The translations under genes and the position numbers were made by a program. The notes under the pieces were generated by a model. It was not told where the DNA came from and ran no database searches. It saw only the letters and a program-made list of their open reading frames with translations. Shown here piece after piece: positions 24,206 to 33,338 of a stretch of 64,000 nucleotides of DNA. This DNA is from JACJWR01 sp963842975 (GTDB taxonomy: Bacteria; Actinomycetota; Actinomycetes; S36-B12; UBA10799): positions 124,001 to 188,000 of the forward strand of contig CAWJIH010000004.1 of the NCBI GenBank assembly GCA_963842975.1, given 5' to 3'. The first letter of the stretch is position 1, and every line of letters starts with the position of its first letter.

Positions 24206-27200
24206 CGCACTCTTCTCCATGTTGGACTACGGCACCGAGGCCCGGGCGGGGTACCGCCTGCAGCATCTCGAGGTGTTCAACTGGGGCACTTTCGATGGGC
24301 GGGTATGGCGGCTCACGCCCGGTTCGGAGACGGCGCTGCTGACCGGCGACATCGGGTCGGGGAAGTCCACCCTGGTCGATGCCCTCACCACGCTGCTGCT
24401 GCCCGCCCACCGGATCTCCTACAACAAGGCCGCCGGTGCGACGGCCAAGGAGCGCGACCTGCGGTCCTACGTGGAGGGCCACTACAAGTCCGAGCGGGTG
24501 GAGGCCTCCGGGCGTTCCCGCGCCATCGGCCTGCGCACCAGCGGGCGCACCTACTCGGTGGTGCTCGGCGTCTTCGCCAACGACGGGTACGGCGAGGAGG
24601 TCACCCTCGCTCAGGTGTTCCAGCAGCGGGAGAGCACCGGCCAGCCCTACCGGTTCTACGTGCTTGCTGGCAAGGCGCTGTCCATCGGGTCCGACTTCGC
24701 CGACTTCGGCTCCGACCTGCGTGACCTGCGCAAGCGGCTGCGGGGTGCGGATGCGGAGCTCTTCGACGAGTACCCCAAGTACGGCACGGCGCTGCGGCGG
24801 GCGCTGGGGATCCGCTCGGAGCAGGCCCTGGAACTGTTCCACCAGACGGTGTCGATGAAGTCCGTGGGCAACCTCAACGACTTCGTGCGCGATCACATGC
24901 TCGAACCCAGCGACGCCAGCCGCCACGTCCGAGACATCATCGGTCACTTCGAGGACCTCACCAAAGCCCACGATGCGGTCAAGCGGGCCAGGGAGCAGCT
25001 CGAACTGCTCGCCCCCGTGGTGCAGACCGGCGCGAAGTACGACGCCGCGCTTGACCAGCAGGCCGGTCTGGAGCGGGAGCGGGCCGCGGTGCGGCTGTTC
25101 GTCGCGGAGCTGCGTTCGTCGCTGCTGGCCCGCGAGCTCGCCGAACTCGAGGCGGCGGACAGACGGCTGCGGGGCGAGCAGGACGCCGTCAAGGCCGAGC
25201 AGCGCGGGCTGGCCGATCAGCGCGATGCCCTGATCGAGCAGCGGGCGCGGGCGGGCGGAGACCGGATCGGCGAACTCGAGCGGCTCACCCGGGAGGCGCA
25301 GGAGCAGGCGGGCAAGCGGCGGGATGCCCGGTTGCTGTTCGACGCCGCCGTAGCCGCGGCCGGCTTCGCGCCGGTGGCCGATGCGCCCGGCTTCTCCGCG
25401 CTGGCCGCCGCGGTCGCCGATCTGCGCGTAGAGTTGGTCCAGCAGAAGCGGGCGCTCGACGTCGCCGGCAACGAGGCGATCGGGCGGGAGAAAGACCTCG
25501 AACGCCGGCGTGACGCGATCGCGGCAGAGATCACCAGTCTGGAGCAGCGCACCAGCAACCTGCCAGTGGAGCAGGTGGAGGTTCGGGCTCAGCTGTGCGC
25601 GGACCTCGACGCTGACTCCCGAGGAGCTGCCCTACGCCGGGGAGCTGCTCGACGTGTTCGAGGAGCACGCGGACTGGCGGGGCGCCGCCGAACGGGTGCT
25701 GCGGGGATTCGCATTGTCGTTGCTGGTCGGCCAGCAGCACTACGACGCGGTGTCGACATGGGTCAACAGTCGGCCGTTGACCTTCACCGGGCGGGGCGGG
25801 AAGCCGGTGGGGGCACGGCTCACCTACGAGCGGGTGCCTGATCGCATCATGCGGCTGCAGCCGGACGACGGTGGTGCGCTGCTGCTCGCTGATTGCATCG
25901 AGATCAAGCAGGGCGCGTTCGAGCCCTACCTGCTGGGCGAGTTGCGCAAGCGGGCCGAGCACCGGTGTGTCTCCTCGCTGGCGGAGTTCCGTCGGGAGCG
26001 AAGGGCTGTCACCAGCGAGGGGCAGGTGCGCTCCGGGGATCGGCACGACAAGGACGACCGACACCGCGTGGACGACCCGCGACGATGGGTCCTCGGGTGG
26101 GCCAACGAGCGCAAGATCGCCGCGTTACGCGCCGAGCTCGATGAGGTCCAGGCCCTGCTGGTGCAGGCGCCGCCGAGGCTGCCGAGATCAGCAGGCAGCG
26201 CGATGAGGTGCAGGCCAGATCCGAGGCGCTGGCGCGGCTTGACACCTACCGGTCCTGGGATGACTCGACGTAGCCGCGGCGAGGCGCGAGCGCGTGACCT
26301 CGATCAGGAGCGGGCCCGGCTGGTGGCCGGTTCCACCAGGCTGGCCGAGATTGCCCAAGCGTTGGCTCGCAATAGTGAGCAGGAGGCGGCGTGGCGCAGC
26401 GCATCGAGGCGCTCACCGGCCAGTTGGCGACGACGGCTCAGGCAGCCGAGCGGGCTCGCCGGGACAAACAGCGCGACGACCAACTCGTCGTGAGTTGCCC
26501 GGCAGCGGAGTTGGCTGCGGCGCGGGCGGCCTATCCCGCACTGACCGACCGGCTGGGCGCCGACCGACCGCAACGCGCAGACGACTGCAGCGCAGCGGAG
26601 TCGTCGCTCACCGCCGATCTGACGCGACGCTTGGAGCGGATCGGGAGGGAACTCGGCGGGTACGGACAGAGCCTGGTACAGGCGATGGGCGAGGTCCTGC
26701 GCAAGTGGCCGGAGCTGCGGGCCGACCTCGATGCGACCGTCGACTCCCGGGCCGAGTTCATCGCCTTCCATGATCGAGGTGGCACATGACGACTTGCCCA
26801 AGTTCGAGGCGGAGTTCAAGGATCAGCTGAACAAGAACGCGATCCAGGAGCTGGCCAGCTTCAACAACTGGCTCGTCCGGCAGGCCTCGGCTATCGATGA
26901 GCGGCTTGATCACATCAACGAGGCCCTGGGCGCCGTGCCCTACAACCCGGGACGCTACATCCGGTTGGAGAAGGAACCCACCCCCAACCAGGACGTGCAG
27001 CAGTTCCGCGCAGACCTGCGCAACCTCACCAACGATGCGCTGGTGATCGACGGCGACCAGTACTCCGAGCAGCGCTTCCTCGATGTCAAACGTGTCATCG
27101 AACGGTTCCGCGGCCGCGACGGCTACACCGACGCGGACAAGGCCTGGACCCGGCGCGTCACCGATGTGCGCACCTGGTTCGTATTCTCCGCGTCCGAACG

Positions 27201-27594
27201 CGACCTCGACACGCACGAGGAGTGGGAGCACTACCGCGACTCCGACGGCAAGTCCGGCGGCCAGAAGGAGAAACTCGCCTACACGATTCTCGCGGCCTCC
27301 CTGGCGTATCAGTTCGGGCTGGAGTGGGGGGTGGCCCAGTCGAAGGACTTCCGGTTCGCGGTGATCGACGAGGCGTTCGGTCGCGGCTCCGATGCCTCGA
27401 CCCGCTATGCGCTGGAACTGTTCGCCAAGCTCGGCCTGCAGTTGCTGATCGTCACACCGTTGCAGAAGGTCCACATCATCGAGCCGTACGTCAAGGCGAT
27501 CGGGTTCGTGGACAACCCGAACGGCATCAACTCGCGGCTGCAGACCATGACGATCGAGGAGTACCGCGCTCGGCGGGACGGACCGCAGGCGTGA
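24198..27594 (+). pseudogene. jetC: Wadjet SMC-like ATPase JetC, broken by several frameshifts
   Basis: MukB/SbcC-like SMC ATPase of Wadjet, normally one chain of about 1,100 residues. The N-terminal head is intact: HLEVFNWGTFDG and Walker A GDIGSGKSTLV, with coiled coil up to LCADLD. A one-base shift at about 25611 moves the reading to another frame (TPEELPYAGELLDVFEEH...). Further shifts occur near 26168, 26262-26290, 26395 and 26778, with an in-frame TAG at 26271-26273 in one of the frames. The C-terminal head is then clean: signature SGGQKEKLAYTILA and Walker B FAVIDEAFGRGSD, ending at TGA 27592-27594. The shifts lie in the coiled-coil and hinge part only. Without recoding no full JetC can be made; sequencing error is the alternative. 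Confidence 0.85.
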
Positions 27595-28766
27595 CTGGGG
27601 CGTGGACCACGCCGGCAGACATCGCTGCCCGGGTTCGGCGTCGCTGGGATGACGGTGCGCTGCTGCGAGCCCGCGCCGGAGCCGTCGAGTTCGACGGGAT
27701 CGAGTTCCCGTTGCGCGGTCCGAAGCCCAGCGAGATCGGTGACGACGTCGCCGCCGTCCGCGACTGGGTGGGGCAGCTGGATAAGGGCCGGCGTGACGAT
27801 CGCCGCTACGCGCTGGTGTGGCAGGGGGTCGGGGGTCGCAGCATCGGCCGCAACCAGTTGCCGGTCCGGGCAGCGGTGAGGACGCTCGATCAGGCGTGGG
27901 CGCTGCTCGGGGTGCGCCCGGAGGTGGCGCGATTCGAGGAGGTTCTGGCCCTGGTGGCGGGACACCCTGCCATGCGCGGCTGGGTGTGCGACCACCCACA
28001 CCGGGCGCTGGCCCTGTACGACGATATGCCCCGGCTGGTCTCGGCCTACACCTGGCTGGACGGGCATCGCGGATCTGGGCTTTACCTGCGCCAGATCAGC
28101 GCCCGCGGGGTCGACACGAAGTTCGCCGAGCAGCACCGGGGTGTGCTGGCGGCGATGCTGGGGGTGTCGGGTACTGCCACCGGCTTCCTGGCCGGGCTGG
28201 GGCTGCGGGCGAAGCCGCAGTTCGTCCGGGTGCGTCCGGCACCCGCGTTGGCGGTGGGTGCGTCGGTTGGTTCGGACCCAAGGCTGTCGGCCACGTTGAC
28301 CGAACTTGCGTTGCGGGCCGAAGAGGTCGCAGACCTGGCGATCGACCCGCGGTGGGCGTTGGTGATCGAGAACGAGATCACTTACCTCAGCGTCGACGTG
28401 CCGACCGACGGCGTGGCGATCTGGGGCAAAGGCTTCGACGTCGACCGGGTGGGGCGGCTGCCGTGGCTGGCCGGTGCTGAGGTGCACTACTGGGGCGACC
28501 TGGACACACACGGTTTCGCGATCCTCGACCGGTTGCGGGCCTGGCTGCCGAATGTGCGTTCTGTGCTGATGGACCGTGACACGTTGCTGGCCCACCGGGA
28601 TCGCTGGGTCACTGAGGAGCGACCCACCCGCGCGGCGCTGACCCGGCTGACGCCGGACGAGCGCGACCTGTATGAGGACCTCGTGTCGGACCGGTTCGGG
28701 GACCGGGTGCGGCTTGAGCAGGAGCGCGTCGACTGGGCCTGGGCGGCGCAGCGACTTCACACTTGA
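27591..28766 (+). CDS. jetD: Wadjet nuclease subunit JetD (Toprim, DUF3322/DUF2220)
   Basis: The DNA-cleaving subunit of Wadjet, 391 residues from GTG 27591-27593, which overlaps the jetC stop (GTGA). The N-terminal arm domain (AARVRRRWDDGALLRA...FPLRGPKPSEIGDD) matches DUF3322. The C-terminal Toprim domain shows the conserved Glu in VIENEITYLSV and the metal-binding DLDTHG (EVHYWGDLDTHGFAIL), as in topoisomerase VI-like Toprim folds. Known Wadjet JetD cuts circular DNA delivered by JetABC. Intact, but without JetC it should have no loading complex. Confidence 0.92.
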   Translation: MTGAWTTPADIAARVRRRWDDGALLRARAGAVEFDGIEFPLRGPKPSEIGDDVAAVRDWVGQLDKGRRDDRRYALVWQGVGGRSIGRNQLPVRAAVRTLDQAWALLGVRPEVARFEEVLALVAGHPAMRGWVCDHPHRALALYDDMPRLVSAYTWLDGHRGSGLYLRQISARGVDTKFAEQHRGVLAAMLGVSGTATGFLAGLGLRAKPQFVRVRPAPALAVGASVGSDPRLSATLTELALRAEEVADLAIDPRWALVIENEITYLSVDVPTDGVAIWGKGFDVDRVGRLPWLAGAEVHYWGDLDTHGFAILDRLRAWLPNVRSVLMDRDTLLAHRDRWVTEERPTRAALTRLTPDERDLYEDLVSDRFGDRVRLEQERVDWAWAAQRLHT

Positions 28767-28834
28767 CGGTGGTGGTTGTCGCTAGTGGTTTGCGTCAGCC
28801 GGGCGCGCAGGCTTCAACTCGGGTGGCGGCTGGT

Positions 28835-29025
28835 CGCCTGCGATCTTAGTTGCGATTCTTTCGGGCTACGTGCCGCCACGTCTAGGCTGCGATCATGACC
28901 ACCGCAGCTGATGCCCCGCACGCATCTGGCCCCTACGACTGGGCCGCCGGATCCAACGCCGAGGCCTACGACCTCGACCGTGCCCACGTCTTCCACTCCT
29001 GGAGCGCCCAAGGCGCGCTGAAGCC
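28835..29025 (+). repeat. Right copy of the 191-bp direct repeat
   Basis: Exact copy of 20940-21130. Here the repeat runs continuously into the intact aminotransferase gene, so this copy is contiguous with the gene, while the left copy is contiguous with the HNH pseudogene whose start codon it abuts. Contains the -10 at 28883-28888. Confidence 0.95.
28883..28888 (+). promoter_or_regulatory. Leaderless -10 of the class III aminotransferase
   Basis: TAGGCT, then 6 nt (GCGATC), then ATG. Duplicated exactly at 20988-20993 in the left repeat. Confidence 0.6.
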
Positions 29026-30277
29026 CAAAGTGTTCGCCTCCGGTTCGGGCACGAAGGTGTGGGACTTCGAGGGCAACGAGTTTCTGGATTTCTCCAGCCA
29101 ACTGGTGAACACCAACATCGGTCACCAGCACCCCAAAGTCGTCGAGGCGATCCAAGGTCAAGCCGCGGTTCAGGCGACGCTGGCGCCGCAGCACGCTTCG
29201 CTGGTCCGAGGCCGTGCCGCGAAGGCGATCATCGACCTCGCCCCGCCCGGGCACTCGAAGGTGTTCTTCACCAATGGTGGGGCAGATGCGGCCGAGAACG
29301 CGATCCGGATGGCGCGCATCCACACCGGTCGGCACAAGGTCTTGAGCTTCTACCGCAGCTACCACGGCAACACCGGGGCCGCGATCAACGCGACGGGCGA
29401 TCCGCGCCGGTGGCCCAACGAATTCGCCTACGGCCATGTGCACTTCTTCGGCCCGTACCTCTACCGCTCCTCGTTCTGGGCCGAGACGCCGGAGCAGGAG
29501 TGCGAGCGGGCGCTGGCGCACCTGGAACAGGTCATCCAGTTCGAAGGCCCCAAAACGGTGGCCGCGGTCCTGATCGAATCGGTGGTTGGCACGGCCGGCG
29601 TGCTGATCCCGCCACCGGGCTACCTTGCCGGGGTCCGCGAATTGTGCGACAAGTACGGCATCGTCTACATCGCCGATGAGGTGATGGCCGGATTCGGCCG
29701 GACTGGAAAGTGGTTGGCGGTCGACCACTGGGGGGTCAACCCGGATCTGATCGTCTTCGCCAAGGGTTCGAACTCCGGCTACGTACCTCTGGGCGGAGTG
29801 ATCATCTCCGATGACATCGCCGCGACCTTCGACGAGCGCGTGTTCCCCGGTGGCCTCACCTACTCCGGGCACCCGCTGGCCTGCGCATCGGCACTGGCGA
29901 CGATCACCGCGATGCGCGACGAAGGCATCGTGGAGCACGCCGCCGAAATCGGCGAGAAAGTGTTGGGGCCGGGGCTCGCGGAACTCGCAGCGAAACACCC
30001 GGTGATCGGGGAAGTGCGTGGGCTCGGGGTGTTTTGGGCGCTGGACCTCGTCACGGATCGCGCCACCCGGGAACCCCTCGCGCCCTACGGCGGAACGTCG
30101 GAGGCGATGGCTGCGCTGACTGCCGCGTGTGTGTCCCGCGGGTTGCTGCCGTTCATCAACTTCAACCGGATGCACGTGGTGCCGCCGTGTGTGGTGACCG
30201 AGGCCGAGGCACGCGAGGGCCTGGCGATTCTGGACGAGGCGTTCGGCGAAGTGGACCGCTTCTACACGGGCGCCTAG
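28895..30277 (+). CDS. Class III pyridoxal-phosphate aminotransferase
   Basis: A 460-residue fold-type I, class III (omega) aminotransferase. The PLP phosphate-binding region is FFTNGGADAAENAIRMAR. The Asp contacting the pyridine nitrogen is in YIADEVMAGFGRTGKW. The Schiff-base Lys is in VFAKGSNSGYVPLGGVI. The family includes 4-aminobutyrate, beta-alanine-pyruvate, taurine and ornithine transaminases; substrate cannot be assigned. Its first 44 codons and promoter are duplicated 7.9 kb upstream by the Wadjet island, but this copy is complete. Confidence 0.93.
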   Translation: MTTAADAPHASGPYDWAAGSNAEAYDLDRAHVFHSWSAQGALKPKVFASGSGTKVWDFEGNEFLDFSSQLVNTNIGHQHPKVVEAIQGQAAVQATLAPQHASLVRGRAAKAIIDLAPPGHSKVFFTNGGADAAENAIRMARIHTGRHKVLSFYRSYHGNTGAAINATGDPRRWPNEFAYGHVHFFGPYLYRSSFWAETPEQECERALAHLEQVIQFEGPKTVAAVLIESVVGTAGVLIPPPGYLAGVRELCDKYGIVYIADEVMAGFGRTGKWLAVDHWGVNPDLIVFAKGSNSGYVPLGGVIISDDIAATFDERVFPGGLTYSGHPLACASALATITAMRDEGIVEHAAEIGEKVLGPGLAELAAKHPVIGEVRGLGVFWALDLVTDRATREPLAPYGGTSEAMAALTAACVSRGLLPFINFNRMHVVPPCVVTEAEAREGLAILDEAFGEVDRFYTGA

Positions 30278-30468
30278 CTGACCGCGGGGCGCCCTCGCGA
30301 TGGGCCATGGCGTCTCAGGCCTCCGGATCATGCCCTTTGGCCGCGACCCGCCGGGATTTCCACCCATTCAGCATGATCAGGAGGCCGCAGACGCCATCGG
30401 TCACCACACTGAGCCCACGTGGGCGCCTGGGGACCGCGCAAACCCACCGAACCTGCCACCCTTGCAAC

Positions 30469-30921
30469 ATGGCCACCACCCCCGGGGACTCCGACGGAAT
30501 CAGAATCCGCGGCGACTTCACCATCCCCACCAACGAACTCGAGTGGAAGTTCTCGCGGTCATCCGGCCCGGGTGGCCAGGGCGTGAACACCACCGACTCC
30601 CGCGTCCAACTGACGTGGGACCTGCGCAACTCCCCCAGCATTCCCGACTACCTGCGCGATCGGGCGGTAGCGCGGCTCGGTTCACGCCTGCACAACGGCA
30701 CAGTGGTGATCACGGCCTCGGAGCAGCGGTCCCAGTGGCACAACAGACGCGCCGCCGAGCAGCGTCTGACCGAACTGCTGACCGCCGCCGTCGTCCCACC
30801 AGCGCCCAAACGGCGACCCACCAAACCGAGCAGGGGAGCCAAACAGCGCCGACTAGAGGCCAAGGCGCGCCGCGGCAGCACCAAGCGGCTTCGAAAGGTG
30901 ACCCGCGACGACCTCGGCTAG
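30469..30921 (+). CDS. arfB: ArfB-like ribosome rescue factor / RF-1 domain peptidyl-tRNA hydrolase
   Basis: A 150-residue protein with the release-factor catalytic GGQ (SSGPGGQGVNTTDSRVQLTWDL, GGQ at residues 35-37) but no codon-recognition domains, followed by a Lys/Arg-rich tail (RRPTKPSRGAKQRRLEAKARRGSTKRLRK). This is the layout of ArfB/YaeJ, which frees ribosomes stalled on mRNAs lacking a stop codon by entering the empty mRNA channel with its basic tail. ATG 30469 is the start; longer frames run through aminotransferase sequence. Its stop overlaps the purA stop tail to tail. Confidence 0.9.
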   Translation: MATTPGDSDGIRIRGDFTIPTNELEWKFSRSSGPGGQGVNTTDSRVQLTWDLRNSPSIPDYLRDRAVARLGSRLHNGTVVITASEQRSQWHNRRAAEQRLTELLTAAVVPPAPKRRPTKPSRGAKQRRLEAKARRGSTKRLRKVTRDDLG

Positions 30922-32204
30922 TCGATCAAGTCCCGGATAGCGATGGTGGCGTTGCGGTCCTGCCCGACGCCGATGGCCGAAATCCGGCAGCCAGACACCG
31001 ATTCGAGGAATTCCACATAGCGGCGGGCGTTGTCGGGCAAATCGTCGAATTCCCTCGCCCCGGTGATGTCCTCGCTCCAACCGGGCAACACCTCGTAGAT
31101 CGGCTTGGCGTGGTGAAAGTCGGTCTGGCTGGCGGGGAGTTCGTCGACCCGTCGACCGTCCACCTCGTAGGCCACACAGACCGGGATCTCGTCGAAGGCG
31201 CTGAGCACGTCGAGCTTCGTGAGGAAGAGGTCGGTGAGCCCGTTCACCCGCGAGGCGTAGCGGGCGATCAACGCGTCGAACCAGCCGCAGCGGCGGTCGC
31301 GACCCGTGGTGACGCCCACCTCGCCGCCGACGCTGCGAAGCGCGTCGCCATTGGCGTCGAACAGTTCGGTCGGGAACGGCCCGGAGCCCACCCGAGTGGT
31401 GTAGGCCTTGAGGATGCCGAGCGAGCGGGTGATCCGAGTGGGGCCGATACCCGAGCCGGCGCAGGCCCCGCCGGCGGTTGGGTTGGACGAGGTCACGAAC
31501 GGGTAGGTGCCGTGGTCGATGTCCAGCAGGGTGCCTTGGGAGCCTTCCAAGAGCACCACTTCGCCTCGGTCGAGGGCTTCGTTCAGCTCCAGCACGGTGT
31601 CGGTGACGAAGGGCCGCAGGGGCTCGGCGAAGGCCAGTAGTTCGTCGAGCACCCGGGCGGGGTCCTGGGCACGGCGGTTGAACACCTTGACCAGCATTTG
31701 GTTGCGGGTGTCGAGGGCCGCTTCGATCTTGGCCTGCAGGATTCCCGGATCGAACAGGTCCTGCACGCGCACGCCAATGCGGCCCACCTTGTCCATATAG
31801 GCCGGCCCGATTCCCCTCCCGGTGGTGCCGATCTTGGACTTTCCGAGGAAACGTTCGCTGACCTTGTCCACTTCGATGTGGTACGAGGCGATGAGGTGGG
31901 CGTTGGTGGAGATGCGCAACCGGGAGGTGTCGATTCCGCGATCTGCCAGACCGTGCAGTTCACGCATGAGCACAACCGGATCGATCACGACTCCATTGGC
32001 GATCACCGGCACGGTGTCCGGGCTCAAGATGCCGCTGGGTAGCAGGTGTAGGGCGTATTTCTCTTCCCCGATCACCACGGTGTGGCCAGCGTTGTTGCCG
32101 CCTTGGTAGCGCACGACGTAGTCCACGCGCCCACCGAGCAGGTCGGTGGCTTTACCCTTGCCCTCGTCGCCCCACTGGGCCCCCACGAGCACGATTGCAG
32201 GCAT
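30918..32204 (-). CDS. purA: Adenylosuccinate synthetase PurA
   Basis: GTP-dependent enzyme making adenylosuccinate from IMP and aspartate, the first AMP-specific step. 428 residues from ATG 32202-32204, behind an AAAGGA site 9 nt away; an in-frame start at 32240 adds 12 unconserved residues. Motifs: PAIVLVGAQWGDEGKGKATD at the N-terminus (P-loop with catalytic Asp), NNAGHTVV with the catalytic His, GTTGRGIGPAYMDK, and TGRDRRCGWFD. Together with purB this covers the AMP branch. Confidence 0.96.
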   Translation of the reverse strand: MPAIVLVGAQWGDEGKGKATDLLGGRVDYVVRYQGGNNAGHTVVIGEEKYALHLLPSGILSPDTVPVIANGVVIDPVVLMRELHGLADRGIDTSRLRISTNAHLIASYHIEVDKVSERFLGKSKIGTTGRGIGPAYMDKVGRIGVRVQDLFDPGILQAKIEAALDTRNQMLVKVFNRRAQDPARVLDELLAFAEPLRPFVTDTVLELNEALDRGEVVLLEGSQGTLLDIDHGTYPFVTSSNPTAGGACAGSGIGPTRITRSLGILKAYTTRVGSGPFPTELFDANGDALRSVGGEVGVTTGRDRRCGWFDALIARYASRVNGLTDLFLTKLDVLSAFDEIPVCVAYEVDGRRVDELPASQTDFHHAKPIYEVLPGWSEDITGAREFDDLPDNARRYVEFLESVSGCRISAIGVGQDRNATIAIRDLID

Positions 32205-32244
32205 AAGGAATCGTCCTTTCGTCGTCAGGCGTGACGCCAACAGG

Positions 32245-33338
32245 CTACGCGGTCGCAGCCGCTGAACTCAGAATGGTGCCCAGGGCGCGCCCAGACAACC
32301 ACGCGGCTTCGACCCGTGGGCGCGGATCGAAGGCGTCCGAGGCGATACCGAGGCGCTGGCTGGAGTCGACGAGGCAGCCGCGCTAGCGGCCCGTCGACGG
32401 CGCTGCCTGTGCGCGACTCCTGATCCCGCACGAGTGGGTTGGTACCAGCTGGACGAGCCATGCTCCACCGCTTCACCTCGACGGCCACCGGCGCGGGCAA
32501 CCCAAGCAGGGTGCTCACCGCTGAGGTCAGCGCTGGCGCTGCGCTCGCCGGATCGTCAAGGTAGCCGCGGGCAAATGCCGGTGTGCTGTGGGCAACGAGG
32601 ACAGCCGCGCCGTCCCCACGCCGACTGCCGTCATCAGCCACGAAACTCAGTACCTCATGGCCGTTGACGAAACAGCCGTGAAAATCGTCCCAGACCCGTG
32701 CCGGCCACTGCGCCACCAGCGCCAGGATCGGCTCGTAGGAGAAGTCACGGCAGGCGTGAGCCAGCGATGATTCGGCGTCGAGCAGCGTCGCAGCTTGCGG
32801 TGGGGGCATGCACAGCGCCGCCCGTTCGGCCGCCCAGCGTCGGTTTCCCGTCGTGTCCACAACGTCCCAGCCACCCGCTGGCCGCGGTGCCAACGTGCCG
32901 ACCGCGCACGGATGATCCGTCACCACCTGAGCCGGCAAACGGCTGGCCAAGTCCTCGACTAATCCCCGCAGGCCGTCAGTGCCAGCGGCCCAACGCATCG
33001 GGCCGGAGGTCAGGCCGGTGATCCCGTCGGCATCGGCCACCGCGAAAGTATCCGTCCAGGGCCGGGCCAAGACCACGGCGCTGCCAGTCATGCACCACGG
33101 CGGCAAACCCTGGATCACTCACGGTGAAATACGCCGCACCGAGATCGACCACATGGGAGGCCCACGGTCCGGACCGCAGGGTGCGCGCTGCCATCCGGCC
33201 GCCGAATCTTCGGCCGCGGTCCAGCAACACCACCCGGGCCTCAGGTGCCGCGGCCACACACGCCGCGGCGGCGGACATCCCAGAGATGCCGCCGCCGACG
33301 ACGAGTAGGTCCGCGGAGAATTCCGCGGGGGAGGTCAC
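32245..33338 (-). pseudogene. FAD-dependent amine-oxidase-like gene with two frameshifts
   Basis: A renalase/amine-oxidase-type flavoprotein in three pieces. From GTG 33336-33338 (overlapping the aldolase stop) the first frame reads the FAD motif LLVVGGGISGMSAAAACV and RRFGGRMAAR. Near 33080 the reading must move to the frame holding RPWTDTFAVADADGITG ... VKRWSMARPAGTNPLV. Near 32380 it moves again for the C-terminal FAD motif RPRVEAAWLSGRALGTIL, ending at TAG 32245-32247. All expected domains are there, so the gene was intact recently. Sequencing error at two sites is the alternative. Confidence 0.75.

Larger units (their letters stand above)
21131..28834. mobile_element. 7.7-kb inserted island between 191-bp direct repeats, carrying a Wadjet locus
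   Basis: All DNA between the two 191-bp repeats: about 1 kb of decayed sequence with a moaA fossil, then jetA-jetB-jetC-jetD on the plus strand, then 68 bp without features. The repeat regenerates the aminotransferase gene at the right end. I see no integrase, transposase, tRNA target or short terminal inverted repeats, so single-crossover (Campbell-type) entry of a circular DNA carrying this 191-bp segment, or a segmental duplication, explains it best. Confidence 0.7.

Noticed and set aside
27405..28760. 451-codon minus-strand frame opposite jetD
   Set aside because: Shadow of jetD, with Gln/Arg/Pro-rich translation and no recognisable domain.
21131..28834. Transposon or prophage origin of the island
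   Set aside because: No transposase, integrase, phage gene or terminal inverted repeat is visible; a 191-bp direct repeat is far too long for a transposon target duplication.
28814..30367. Long minus-strand open frame (517 codons) opposite the class III aminotransferase
   Set aside because: It is the antisense shadow of a well-conserved gene; its composition is Arg/His/Gly-rich and it matches no family. Its similarity to a minus-strand frame at 20862-21308 is explained by the 191-bp repeat.
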